A DNA stretch of 64,000 nucleotides, taken from Streptomyces sp. NBC_01353. GTDB lineage: Bacteria; Actinomycetota; Actinomycetes; Streptomycetales; Streptomycetaceae. Location of the stretch: positions 8,395,501-8,459,500 of the forward strand of contig NZ_CP108352.1 in assembly GCF_036237275.1 (NCBI RefSeq). The letters run 5' to 3'. Under the pieces are notes generated by a model. It searched no databases, was not told where the DNA came from, and was given only the letters and a program-made list of their open reading frames with translations. The position numbers were made by a program, and so were the translations under genes. Positions 8,795 to 17,302 of this stretch are shown here, in pieces. The first letter of the stretch is position 1; each line of letters begins with the position of its first letter.

Positions 8795-9229
8795 ATGTCC
8801 TCCGCAACCACAAGCAGCACCTCCGCTGCCCCGCAGCGGGCGATGCTCACCGACCCCGGCTACCAGGCGTTCGTGATCCTGCGTGTCGGCTTCACGGTGG
8901 CGCCGATCCTGTTCGGGCTGGACAAGTTCACCAACCTCCTCGCGGACTGGCCCACCTACCTCGCGCCGTGGATCGACGACATCGTTCCCGGCAGTGCCCA
9001 GGCAGCCATGTATGCCGTGGGGGCGATCGAGATCGTGGCCGGACTCTGCGTCGCGCTCGCTCCTCGCTTCGGGGGCTGGCTGGTGGCCGGCTGGCTGGCC
9101 GGCATCATCATCAACCTGCTGACCATCCCGGGCCACTACGACATCGCCCTGCGCGACTTCGGACTCCTCCTCGGCGCCGTCGCCCTCGCCCGGCTCGCCC
9201 AGCGCTACCACACCAAGCGGCAGCGATGA
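8795..9229 (+). CDS. DoxX-family membrane protein
   Basis: A 144-residue protein with four hydrophobic segments, at about residues 26-45, 70-90, 93-112 and 120-137. The family phrase ILRVGFTVAPILFGLDKF opens the first and a GLCVALAPRFGGWLVAGWL segment lies in the middle. DoxX proteins are small integral membrane proteins connected with quinone or thiosulfate redox and, in actinobacteria, with thiol stress. The substrate is not known here. AGAAGGAGAGGGTC precedes the ATG. Expression is likely set by the divergent Cys-rich regulator. Confidence 0.85.
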   Translation: MSSATTSSTSAAPQRAMLTDPGYQAFVILRVGFTVAPILFGLDKFTNLLADWPTYLAPWIDDIVPGSAQAAMYAVGAIEIVAGLCVALAPRFGGWLVAGWLAGIIINLLTIPGHYDIALRDFGLLLGAVALARLAQRYHTKRQR

Positions 9230-9371
9230 ACAGGCGCGGAGCACACTGAGTCCCATCCGGTGGGTACCCCGCGGCGCCACCCACCCCTGCCCCGCTTCCC
9301 TGGGATCGCCTGGGCACTGTGATCAGCCGCATGCAGGAGCGGTGGAGCGGACCCGATGAGATGGTGAAGTC

Positions 9372-9932
9372 ATGGGAGCCGTCCATCGCCGGCGGCCGAG
9401 CACGGTCTTGCGGACCGGTGGCTGCGTTCGCCTGCGCGATTACGCGGTGATCAGCGATGGCCGGTCAACCGCACTGGTCGTCTGCGACGGGTCGGGGGAC
9501 TGGCTTGGGCTGCTGGATCTTGACTCGCCCGCGGGGTTCGGCACTGTCCTCTATGCCGACCGCGGCGGCCGGTTCCTCATGGAACCGTCTGTGCCGTACC
9601 GCAGCGAACGCCGCTGTCTGCACGGCACGAACGTCCTGGAGACCACGTTCGTCACCGCGCTGACCCCGCACGACGAGGTCATGCTCGCCCCGATGCGCGA
9701 ACTGCAGCGGCACATCGACTGCGTATTCGGGACCCTGCCGAGGCAGTGGAGCCTGCAGCCCCGATTCGGCTGCGGCAACCGCACCACGCGGTCGGTCCGG
9801 CGCGCGGGAATCCCGGTGGCGACAGCCAGTGCAGACGCGCAGATCGATGCTGCCCTGGCCATCAGTGCAGAGGCTGCCCGCAGCCGCTTCGGGCGTACGC
9901 GGCCCTCGCCAACCGCTGCCGAAGGGCGCTGA
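9372..9932 (+). CDS. Truncated GH15-like N-terminal domain protein
   Basis: 186 residues. The text LRDYAVISDGRSTALVV, then GSGDWLGLLDLDSPAGFGTVL, matches the opening of GH15 glucoamylase/trehalase-type proteins (IEDYALI...DGSIDWLCLPRFDSP in relatives). RELQRHIDCVFGTLPRQWS continues the N-terminal beta-sandwich. Such enzymes are normally about 600 residues; here the catalytic (alpha/alpha)6 barrel is missing and the tail after residue 150 does not look like the family. Four bases separate its stop from the phosphatase ATG, so the two are probably one transcript. It may be a pseudogene, or a retained sugar-sensing or leader domain. Confidence 0.65.
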   Translation: MGAVHRRRPSTVLRTGGCVRLRDYAVISDGRSTALVVCDGSGDWLGLLDLDSPAGFGTVLYADRGGRFLMEPSVPYRSERRCLHGTNVLETTFVTALTPHDEVMLAPMRELQRHIDCVFGTLPRQWSLQPRFGCGNRTTRSVRRAGIPVATASADAQIDAALAISAEAARSRFGRTRPSPTAAEGR

Positions 9933-9936
9933 GGGC

Positions 9937-12066
9937 ATGCAGTCGCCGGCCGCCTCCGCCGCAGGACCCACCCTGGAGCAGCTCGATGCCGCCGTAGCCG
10001 ACGTGGTCCGGACCACCGGGGCTTCCATCGCGCTCGTCTATCTGCTTCCGCCGGATGAGCGCGTCCTGCACCTGGCCGTGGTGTCAGGAGCCCCCGCGCA
10101 GATCACCGCTCCGTGGGCGCGGATCGACCTCAGCACACCGATCCCGGTCGCGGACGCCATACGGGAGGAGCGCCTGGTGTGGCTGGTCGGCCGGGAAGAG
10201 GTCGCGCAACGCTATCCCCGGCTCGGGCTCGTATTGCCCTATGACTTCATGCTTGCCGCCGCCCCGATCACGAACGGAACCACCACGTCGGGCGGCCTCG
10301 TGCTGCTCTGGCCCATCTTTCGCCCACCTGAACTGAGCACGGTCGAACGCGAAGCGATCGACACCTTCTGCCGCACGACGGGGGTACTGCTTCAGCAGGC
10401 CGTCGACAGCGGGCAACTGGCGCTTCTGCCGGGGGACAAGCCCCGGGTGCTGCCCCCGCCCAACTTCCGCGCCCCCGAACGCGTCGAGGCGCTGGCCGCG
10501 GTCAACTTCGCCGAGCGCCTGCCCATCGGCTGCTGCGCCATGGACTTGGACGGCCGCATCACGTACATCAACTCCGCCGGGACCGACCTCGTCGGCGTCG
10601 GCGCTGCGGTCCTTCGAGGTGCCCCGCCCTGGGAGGTGCTGCCTTGGATGCGCGAGCCTGTTTTCGAAGACCACTATCGGGAAGCGGTGGTCAGCCGCCA
10701 GCCCACGTCCTTCACCGCTCTGCGCCCACCTGACAAGTGGCTGTCGTTTCAGCTCTACCCCGACCCTTCCGGTATCAGCGTCCACATCAGCCCTGTCACA
10801 GCTCCTGAGACGCCGGAGGGACACCGGCATGCGTCACCCTCTGCTGAGCCGCCCGGCGCGACGTCGCTTTACCACTTGATGTACCTGGCCGCCGCACTCA
10901 CGGAGGCCGTCGGGCTGAGCGAGGTCGTCGATCTCGTCACGGACCAGATCGTGCCTGCCTTCGGCCCACAGGCCCTGGCCCTGCTGACAGCAGAAGAAGG
11001 CCGACTCCGCATCATCGGCTACCGCGGATACACCGCCGAGCTCATGGACCGCTTCGACGCCCAGCCGCTGACCTCCCCCACGCCGACGGCACAGGGCCTG
11101 ATCACCGGTATCCCCAGCTTCTTCACGAGCTTCACGGAACTGAAGCGCGAGTACCCGGCAGCCATCCATCAGGACAACATGGCCTCCTGGGCCTTTCTGC
11201 CTCTCATCGCCTCCGACCGCGTCGTCGGCTCCCTCGTCCTCGCCTACGACCAGCCCCACCCCTTCACCCCGGCAGAACGCGCCGTGCTCACCTCACTGGC
11301 GGGCCTCATCGCCCAGGCCATGGACCGCGCCCGCCTCTACGACACCAAGCACGAACTCGCCCACACCCTCCAATCAGCCCTGCCCCCGCACACCCTTCCC
11401 AGCGCCCGGGGCCTCGACGTAGCCGCCCGCTACCTCCCCGCAGGCCACGGCATGGACATCGGCGGAGACTTCTACGACCTCATCCGCCACGACAACACCA
11501 CCGTCACCGTCGCGATCGGCGACGTCCAAGGCCACAACATCACCGCCGCCGCCCTCATGGGACAGGTCCGCACCGCCGTCCACGCCCACGCAACCGCCGG
11601 CACACCCCCCGGCGAGGTCCTCACCCGCACCAACCGCCTTCTGCTCGACCTCGACCCGGGGCTGTTCACCAGCTGCCTCATCGCCCGCATCGACCTCGCA
11701 CAGCACCGCGCGCAACTCGCCACCGCCGGACACCCTCCACCGATCCTGCGCCACCCGGACGGCAGCACCGAAGTGCTCCACGTAAGCCCTGGTCTGCTGC
11801 TGGGCATTGACGCCGACGCCAGCTATCCGACCACCGAGATCCCCCTGTCTCCCGGCACGGTGCTCGCCCTGTACACCGACGGACTCATCGAAATCCCCGG
11901 CCTCGACATGGACGACACGACAGCCGACCTCGCCCGCCAGATCGCACAGCTCAAAGGCCGCACGATGGACGACGTCGCTGACGCGCTCGTCGAATTCGCC
12001 ACAACATCAGCGCCCCGCCACGACGACATTGCTCTCCTCCTCATCCAGGCAACTCCCGGACAGTGA
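9937..12066 (+). CDS. GAF-PAS-GAF-PP2C (SpoIIE-type) serine phosphatase
   Basis: 709 residues from the ATG at 9937. A GAF domain (about 10-160) is followed by a PAS domain around the region of PIGCCAMDLDGRITYIN (about 185-290), a second GAF (about 330-480), then a SpoIIE/RsbU phosphatase domain. The metal sites are visible: DIGGDFYD, IGDVQGH, YTDGLIE and PRHDDIALLL. Such proteins dephosphorylate anti-anti-sigma factors and so release alternative sigma factors. No kinase or anti-sigma gene is adjacent, so the target is unknown. The frame is open upstream to 9829, but that part overlaps the GH15-like gene in another frame. Confidence 0.9.
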   Translation: MQSPAASAAGPTLEQLDAAVADVVRTTGASIALVYLLPPDERVLHLAVVSGAPAQITAPWARIDLSTPIPVADAIREERLVWLVGREEVAQRYPRLGLVLPYDFMLAAAPITNGTTTSGGLVLLWPIFRPPELSTVEREAIDTFCRTTGVLLQQAVDSGQLALLPGDKPRVLPPPNFRAPERVEALAAVNFAERLPIGCCAMDLDGRITYINSAGTDLVGVGAAVLRGAPPWEVLPWMREPVFEDHYREAVVSRQPTSFTALRPPDKWLSFQLYPDPSGISVHISPVTAPETPEGHRHASPSAEPPGATSLYHLMYLAAALTEAVGLSEVVDLVTDQIVPAFGPQALALLTAEEGRLRIIGYRGYTAELMDRFDAQPLTSPTPTAQGLITGIPSFFTSFTELKREYPAAIHQDNMASWAFLPLIASDRVVGSLVLAYDQPHPFTPAERAVLTSLAGLIAQAMDRARLYDTKHELAHTLQSALPPHTLPSARGLDVAARYLPAGHGMDIGGDFYDLIRHDNTTVTVAIGDVQGHNITAAALMGQVRTAVHAHATAGTPPGEVLTRTNRLLLDLDPGLFTSCLIARIDLAQHRAQLATAGHPPPILRHPDGSTEVLHVSPGLLLGIDADASYPTTEIPLSPGTVLALYTDGLIEIPGLDMDDTTADLARQIAQLKGRTMDDVADALVEFATTSAPRHDDIALLLIQATPGQ

Positions 12067-12191
12067 GGCCGCACCAGCGGCCTACTCCCGCCTGGCGACC
12101 GACGGGTCATCCCGCGACCTTGGCTGCCGCCCCCTGGCTCACCGCTTCGGCGCCCCAACGGAGCCGTTGCGCTCAGCACACGGTTGAAGAA

Positions 12192-12974
12192 CTACCGCAC
12201 GCGCCGCCGACCGCTGTCCGTCGGCGCCCCGGCATGCGCCGCTGAACAGGCGAGCACATCGTCGGTGAGGCCGAGCCGTGTGCGCAGCGCGGTATGGCCC
12301 GCATCGGTCACTGTGACCATCCGGGTCGTGCTCCGGTGCACCAGCCAGGATGAGTCCAGCGCGTGTCGGAAGAGCGCCGCGCCCACTGCGCCGGCCAGGT
12401 GCGGGCGCTGTTCCGTCCAGTCCAGGCATGTACGGACATGGGGTCGCCAGGAGGCGTTCGGGCGTTCATCGGCGATGCCGAGCTCGCGCAGCCAGTCCCG
12501 GCCCGTCGCGGTGAGGGCCGGTCCGTAGTCCCAGGCCAGCAGCCCGAGTTCGGTCATCGCGTCGGTGATCGCCACGGCCAGCGCGCCCGCGAGATGGTCG
12601 TAACAGATACGGGCGTGCGCCAGGGCGCGGCGGCGGTTGGAGTCAGTCAGCGAGCGGACCGGGGCTGGTCGGGACGGGGCCCGGGCGGCCAGGTTCTCGA
12701 TCATTTCGGCGGTGTCCGCGGTCGCCAGTCGCAGCAGCCGATTCCGCCCCTGCCGCTCCTCGGCCAGGATGCCGCCCCGCACCAGCCGGTCGAGGTGCGC
12801 GCTGGCGGTGGACTGGGCGACGCCCGCGGTGCGTGCCAGCTCCGACGCGGTCCAGGCACGGCCGTCAAGCAACGCCAGACAGAACGCCGCCCGAGTACGG
12901 TCCGCCAATAGCCCCGCGAACTCGGCGAGGTCGGGGCCGTCTGCGTAGGTTCCGTCGAAACTGGTCACCCCCAC
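12192..12974 (-). CDS. ArsR-type winged-helix regulator
   Basis: 260 residues. The first 90 form a winged helix (RAAFCLALLDGRAWTASEL, then AQSTASAHLDRLVRGGIL). The remainder is a helical effector domain with HARICYDHLAGALAVAI, a phrase common in this ArsR-like subgroup. No obvious metal-binding Cys cluster is present, so it likely senses something other than metal. It starts 61 bp from, and divergent to, the flavin reductase-like gene, its probable target. GTG codons at 12974 and 12968 are both usable starts. Confidence 0.85.
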   Translation of the reverse strand: MGVTSFDGTYADGPDLAEFAGLLADRTRAAFCLALLDGRAWTASELARTAGVAQSTASAHLDRLVRGGILAEERQGRNRLLRLATADTAEMIENLAARAPSRPAPVRSLTDSNRRRALAHARICYDHLAGALAVAITDAMTELGLLAWDYGPALTATGRDWLRELGIADERPNASWRPHVRTCLDWTEQRPHLAGAVGAALFRHALDSSWLVHRSTTRMVTVTDAGHTALRTRLGLTDDVLACSAAHAGAPTDSGRRRVR

Positions 12975-13034
12975 AGTCTCGCCCGGCGACAGTTCGGCCG
13001 CCGACGAAGGGTCCGGACCCTAGGGTTCCAGTCC

Positions 13035-13667
13035 ATGACGACTGCGACACACGCGCCCTCGCACATCGCGATAACCCCGAGCATCCTCTATTTCGGTACC
13101 CCCGTCGCCCTGCTGACCACCGAGAACGAGGACGGCTCGGCCAACCTGACCCCGGTCTCCTCTGCCTGGGCGCTCGGCCAGACCGTGGTGCTCGGCCTCG
13201 GCGCTGACAGCCAGACCGCAGCCAACCTGGCCACCCGGCCGGACCTCGTGATCAACCTTCCGTCGCCCGGCCTCTGGGGCGCGGTGGAGCGGCTCGCCCC
13301 GCTCACCGGAGCATTTCCCGTGCCCGCCGCCAAGCGGGCACGGGGCTACCGCTACGAGCCCGACAAGTTCGCCGCGGCCGGCCTCACACCTGTGCCGTCC
13401 GAGACGGTACGCGCTCCGCGCGTCGCCGAGTGCCCGCTCCAGCTCGAGGCCCAGGTCCGGCGCAGCTCACCGGACGCGGAGGGCCACTTCCTGATCGTGG
13501 AGTGCGCGGTCGCACGCGTCCACGCCGACCGGCGCATCGTCGTGCCCGGCACCCAGCACATCAACCCCACCCTCTGGAGCCCGCTCATCTTCAACTTCCG
13601 TCACTACCAGGGCCTCGCCCCCGAACTCGGCCACTGCTTCACCTCGGAGACACCCACTGAGCGATGA
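13035..13667 (+). CDS. Flavin reductase-like (FMN-binding split barrel) protein
   Basis: 210 residues. The N-terminal half has the split-barrel signature FGTPVALLTTENEDGSANL, then TPVSSAWALGQTVVLGLG, which binds FMN in flavin reductase-like proteins; PRVAECPLQLEAQV follows at about residue 135. It could reduce flavin for a partner oxygenase or be a flavin-dependent oxidoreductase of its own. The gene is divergent from the ArsR-type regulator, a pairing that suggests inducible control by a small molecule. It is an isolated gene, not part of an oxygenase operon. Confidence 0.85.
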   Translation: MTTATHAPSHIAITPSILYFGTPVALLTTENEDGSANLTPVSSAWALGQTVVLGLGADSQTAANLATRPDLVINLPSPGLWGAVERLAPLTGAFPVPAAKRARGYRYEPDKFAAAGLTPVPSETVRAPRVAECPLQLEAQVRRSSPDAEGHFLIVECAVARVHADRRIVVPGTQHINPTLWSPLIFNFRHYQGLAPELGHCFTSETPTER

Positions 13668-13799
13668 CGGGCGGGTACAGGCCGTGGACACAGCTGCAAT
13701 GGCTTGCAAGATTGGGGACGCAGCGTGTTTGGCAGGCGGTTCGGCGGTGAGGCGAGAGGCACGGTTCTTGGACGTGTACGACTGATCGACTGGGGAGCC

Positions 13800-14906
13800 A
13801 TGGAGAGCCTTCTTCGACTGGCGCTCGTGCTGGGCGGCTCGGCGCTCGTGACCTTCGCCGCCGGCCGCGTGGCGGACGTGTTTCTGCGGCATGCGGACGC
13901 CCGCCATCCCGAGACCCCGCTCTGGGGCCTGCTGCGCCGGTGCCGCACACCGCTGTACGTCGTCCTGTTCACCGCGCTGCTGAGGTGGACCCACCGCGCC
14001 TCGGACTGGGCGCCGTTGCGGGAACACCGGGCGGCGGTCCTCCACGTCCTGCTGCTGTGCCTGATCGGCGGCGGCGCCTGGCTGGCCGTGCGTGTGGCCT
14101 CGGCCACCGTCGAGTCGTCGTACGCGCGCTACGCCGGCCGGTCCCGCGACCCGGCCCGGGTGCGCCGGGTTCGTACTCAAGTCACGCTCATCATGCGTGT
14201 GGTGGCCGTCGCCGTCGGCGTGATCGCCACGGCCGTTGCCCTGGTGACCTTCCCGTCCTTCCGCGCCCTCGGCACGTCCCTGCTCGCCTCGGCCGGAATC
14301 ATCGGCATCGTGGCCGGTGTTGCGGCGCAGTCGACGCTCGGAAACCTCTTCGCCGGGTTCCAGATCGCGTTCGGCGACATGGTGCGCATCGGCGATACGG
14401 TCGTGGTCGACGGCGAATGGGGGGTCGTCGAGGAGGTGACGCTGACCTTCCTCACCGTACGGACCTGGGACGAGCGTCGGGTCACGCTGCCCGTCTCGTA
14501 CTTCACCTCCCGTCCGTTCGAGAACTGGTCGCGCGGCGGCTCGGAGATGACCGGCACGGTCCTCGTCCACTGCGACCATTCCACGCCCGTCGCGCTGATG
14601 CGCGCACACCTCCGGGATTTCCTGGAGACCTGCCCCACATGGGACCGCCGGGGCTGGGACCTGGCCGTCACGGACACTTCCCCGACCGGGATAACGGTCC
14701 GCGCGCTGGTGACGGCAAAGGACGCCGACGACGTGTGGACCACGCGCTGCGCCGTACGTGAGGAACTCGTCGCCTGGCTCACCCGCGAGCACCCTGACGC
14801 GCTCCCGCGCATCGCCACCGCACAGGCGCCCGGCACCTCGCCGGCGGGTGGAGGGCGACCGCCGACCACTGGTCCACATCGTGACGTTCCGGGCGACTCC
14901 CACTGA
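13800..14906 (+). CDS. MscS-family mechanosensitive channel
   Basis: 368 residues. Membrane segments lie at about 5-22, 45-65, 83-103 and 140-160. The pore-lining helix is GIIGIVAGVAAQSTLGNLF, followed by GDTVVVDGEWGVVEEV and VTLPVSYF, the standard MscS beta domain. The C-terminal tail (from about residue 330) is short, Pro/Gly-rich and disordered. The protein would gate solute efflux on hypo-osmotic shock. The ATG at 13800 after GGGGAGCC is preferred over upstream in-frame codons. It is not obviously in an operon. Confidence 0.9.
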   Translation: MESLLRLALVLGGSALVTFAAGRVADVFLRHADARHPETPLWGLLRRCRTPLYVVLFTALLRWTHRASDWAPLREHRAAVLHVLLLCLIGGGAWLAVRVASATVESSYARYAGRSRDPARVRRVRTQVTLIMRVVAVAVGVIATAVALVTFPSFRALGTSLLASAGIIGIVAGVAAQSTLGNLFAGFQIAFGDMVRIGDTVVVDGEWGVVEEVTLTFLTVRTWDERRVTLPVSYFTSRPFENWSRGGSEMTGTVLVHCDHSTPVALMRAHLRDFLETCPTWDRRGWDLAVTDTSPTGITVRALVTAKDADDVWTTRCAVREELVAWLTREHPDALPRIATAQAPGTSPAGGGRPPTTGPHRDVPGDSH

Positions 14907-15181
14907 GAGCAGGAAGCGGGTGGAACGACACTTCCAGGCGCATCTGGACGCTGCCTGCAAGGCCCCGTCCGTGGAGCGTGCCTGCGCAGCCGCACAGCAT
15001 CGGCGTCGCGGATCCGGACAGTCCGGAAGCCGTCGAGCTTGAGTGCGAACCATCAGCCCTCGCCGTCGGGGAGCCGGGGAACGGCCTGGGCGAGCACGAC
15101 CGGCATGGGGGCCTCCACCCGCCCAGCGTCCGCCCTGGCGAGTGCCGGGGGCGGTCGGCTGCTCCACCTGACGACGGCGCT

Positions 15182-15559
15182 CTACGAGGTGCGCCAGGAC
15201 CTCAGGCGATCGGCGATGTCGTAGGAGTCCAGGCGCAGCGACCGGATCTCGTGGATCAGGTCGCGCCACGGCTCGTACGAGGTGTCCACGCGGTGGCCGG
15301 AAGCCTCCAGATAGGAGATGGCGATGCCGTAACCGTAGAGCTCGTTTCGGGCGGGAAGCGGGCGCAGCAGGACGCATTCCTCCAGGAACACCGCGGCGCG
15401 CCAGAAGGCGTCGGGGTCTGCCTGATCGAGGCGGGGGGTGGTCACCCGATGGCGGGTGGCCATGCCGACCAGCACCGAGAGGTCGTTGACCGTGAGGTCT
15501 TTACGAAGGATGTCTTCCTGGCGCTCCAGGAGCCATCGGTGGTCGATGTGCAGATCCAC
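15182..15559 (-). CDS. Fic/Doc-like toxin component
   Basis: 125 residues starting MDLHIDHRWLLERQEDIL, with the phrases RHRVTTPRLDQADPDAFWRA and RPLPARNELYGYGIAISYL. This is the compact Streptomyces protein usually annotated as the toxin of a Fic-family system. The classical HPFx(D/E)GNGR AMPylation motif is not visible: PARNELYG sits where it would fall, so activity may differ or be lost. The gene lies 4 bp after the antitoxin gene, as expected for a toxin-antitoxin operon. Confidence 0.7.
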   Translation of the reverse strand: MDLHIDHRWLLERQEDILRKDLTVNDLSVLVGMATRHRVTTPRLDQADPDAFWRAAVFLEECVLLRPLPARNELYGYGIAISYLEASGHRVDTSYEPWRDLIHEIRSLRLDSYDIADRLRSWRTS

Positions 15560-15563
15560 AGGG

Positions 15564-15815
15564 TCAGGCCGCCCGTGGAGTCTCGTGCTTTGTCACCGAC
15601 GGGAGCCCGCCGAAGTCGGCGTCGAATCGGTCCATGATCCCTGGTGCGCTGATCGCGCGGCGGAACGCCGCTGTCGCGGTGTCCTGGAGGCGCTCCTGTT
15701 CCTTCTCGGCGGCCACCTTCGCGAGATAGTCCTTCATGGACATGCCCGCGTCGTCTGCCAGGGCCTTGAGCCGGTCTCGAGTCGTGTCGTCGATCTTGAC
15801 GGTCGTGTCTGCCAT
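15564..15815 (-). CDS. Antitoxin of the Fic-type module
   Basis: 83 residues beginning MADTTVKIDDTTRDRLKALAD, a ribbon-helix-helix-like start, then a helical stretch (MSMKDYLAKVAAEKEQERL) and a charged tail. It precedes the toxin by 4 bp. A palindrome just upstream of its start (15823-15840) fits self-repression by the antitoxin or by the complex. Confidence 0.75.
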   Translation of the reverse strand: MADTTVKIDDTTRDRLKALADDAGMSMKDYLAKVAAEKEQERLQDTATAAFRRAISAPGIMDRFDADFGGLPSVTKHETPRAA

Positions 15816-15822
15816 GCATCGA

Positions 15823-15840
15823 GTATGCCGCGCGGTATAC
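15823..15840. promoter_or_regulatory. Palindromic operator of the toxin-antitoxin operon
   Basis: GTATGCCGCGCGGTATAC is an 18-bp palindrome with one mismatched pair (G/T) in each arm. It lies 8 bp upstream of the antitoxin start codon, a usual position for autoregulation of toxin-antitoxin operons. Confidence 0.65.
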
Positions 15841-16034
15841 GGCGGCGGCTACCCCTTCGGGAGGAGGCGTGGATCAGCAGGATCGGTGAACCGGCCGAAG
15901 GCTGTTACAGCAGGCCCTGACGGAGTGCGCGCCTGGGGAGATGTCTCCGCGTAGCAGGAGCGCCGGCCGAGCATGGGTAACCGCCGCACCCCTGGTCCAC
16001 GCACCATCGCCACTGACGAAGGACAGAATGCGCC

Positions 16035-16742
16035 GTGAGCACCGAGACACCGTTTCACCGCATCAAGATCCGCACTGCCGCTGTCGTCTTCAACGGCGAC
16101 GACATCGCGCTCATCAGGCGCGTGAAGGACGGCGTCGAGCAGTACACCCTGCCGGGAGGCAACGTGGAGCCGGGCGAACCACTCCCTGACGCTCTCGCCC
16201 GGGAACTCCAGGAGGAACTGGGACTCGACGTCGCCCGGGCCGACACCCCGCCCCGATTCACATGGCTGATGGACGCCATGGTCAGCCGGCCGGGAAGCAC
16301 CCCGCCGCGCAAACTGCACATGGTCTTCCGTCTCCACATCAACGACCGAGTGCGCGAGAGCCTTCACCAGGTGGAGCACGACGACACCGCCGGCGCCGGC
16401 GACCTGGTCTGGGTTCGCTACCAGGACACCAAAGACATGGCCCTCTTCCCACCTGTGCCCGTGGCCGGCCTTGCAGCTGACCAGCATGCCGACGCCGCAC
16501 TGCTCCCCGGGCTCGACGATTCCAACTCTGACCTGCTGGTTCCCCGTGTGTGCCGGCCCGACGCGCCAAGCGTCGGGTGGTCGCCACAGAAGTTGAGCCA
16601 GAGCCCGTTCCCACGTGCAAAGCCAACCTGCATAGATGCGCCCGCAGGCTGGCTCTACGACGGCGTCCTGCGCTCTCGCTTCAGGACGCCGTTGCTCGGG
16701 GCCAACCATGATGGAACAGGAGCCCGTGCCATCGGAGTCTGA
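16035..16742 (+). CDS. NUDIX hydrolase with an atypical C-terminal extension
   Basis: A 235-residue frame from the GTG at 16035. The NUDIX box is complete: GNVEPGEPLPDALA then RELQEELGL fits Gx5Ex7REUxEExGU. The fold ends near residue 150 (VWVRYQDTKDMALFPP). The last 80 residues have no family character, and a hairpin with an 11-bp stem (16660-16692) lies inside the coding frame. The natural stop has therefore probably been lost, giving read-through. The substrate could be a nucleotide diphosphate derivative. Confidence 0.8.
   Translation: MSTETPFHRIKIRTAAVVFNGDDIALIRRVKDGVEQYTLPGGNVEPGEPLPDALARELQEELGLDVARADTPPRFTWLMDAMVSRPGSTPPRKLHMVFRLHINDRVRESLHQVEHDDTAGAGDLVWVRYQDTKDMALFPPVPVAGLAADQHADAALLPGLDDSNSDLLVPRVCRPDAPSVGWSPQKLSQSPFPRAKPTCIDAPAGWLYDGVLRSRFRTPLLGANHDGTGARAIGV
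16660..16692. terminator. Hairpin inside the 3' end of the NUDIX frame
   Basis: ACGGCGTCCTG (16660-16670) pairs perfectly with CAGGACGCCGT (16682-16692) around an 11-base loop. It looks like the original terminator of the NUDIX gene or of the facing small membrane gene. Confidence 0.6.
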
Positions 16743-16767
16743 GCAGAGCAGAGACCGGGACCGCGGG

Positions 16768-16920
16768 TCACCGACCCCTCATCATGAGGTGTAGCAGCGT
16801 CACCACGCCGACACCGACCAAGAGAGCGGTGCCAAACGACGGGTGCTCGAAGGCCGTATAGACTGCGCCGCCGCCGACGAGCAAGAGCAGCACCGTCCGC
16901 TGATCCAACTGACCGTCCAT
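16768..16920 (-). CDS. Small membrane protein (50 aa)
   Basis: The minus strand from the ATG at 16920 encodes 50 residues: MDGQLDQRTVLLLLVGGGA, a second hydrophobic stretch through TALLVGVGVVTLLHLMM, and a basic end (RGR). Two membrane-spanning helices are predicted by eye. The reading frame is too short for ordinary cut-offs but has clean coding character. Its function is unknown; similar tiny two-helix proteins are frequent in Streptomyces. It faces the NUDIX gene and probably shares the hairpin at 16660-16692. Confidence 0.65.
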   Translation of the reverse strand: MDGQLDQRTVLLLLVGGGAVYTAFEHPSFGTALLVGVGVVTLLHLMMRGR

Positions 16921-16984
16921 GAGTAAGGGCCCCTTTCTGCGTCTGCCTCGCCATGGGCGTTCCTCGGCGGTCCTCTTCGAGGAA

Positions 16985-17302
16985 TCAGCCCTCGCTGAGG
17001 TCTGTGGTCAACCGCTTCAGACGCCCCGTCATATCGGCGAGATCGTGCTTGGCCACGGCTGTGATGACCAGCAGCTTCCGGGACAGCACCATCCGTACGC
17101 CCTCCGGGACTTGCAGTGCGCGCACCCCTGTGTGCGCCTTCAGGAGGACTCTCGATGAAGGGGCAAGTCTCTTTCGGGCCGTCCCGCGGAGTGAAGTCGT
17201 TACCCGGAAGGGGAGACTCCGCAGCTCACCGATTCGGTGTGAACGCCACGGGGAATGCGCCGTGACCATCCGCACGTACGCATGTCGGCCCGGCGCAGGC
17301 AA
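16985..17302 (-). CDS. Hypothetical basic protein (uncertain)
   Basis: A 105-residue open frame, rich in Arg, Lys and Leu (for example RKLLVITAVAKHDLADMTGRL near the end). No family recognised, no signal peptide. It is the longest plausible frame in a 1.1-kb gene-poor stretch, but it lacks a clear ribosome site and the opposite strand is also open, so it may be chance. Confidence 0.3.
   Translation of the reverse strand: MPAPGRHAYVRMVTAHSPWRSHRIGELRSLPFRVTTSLRGTARKRLAPSSRVLLKAHTGVRALQVPEGVRMVLSRKLLVITAVAKHDLADMTGRLKRLTTDLSEG

Noticed and set aside
13467-15377. 636-residue minus-strand frame
   Set aside because: Antisense shadow of the MscS and flavin reductase genes; low-complexity Arg/Ala/Gly text.
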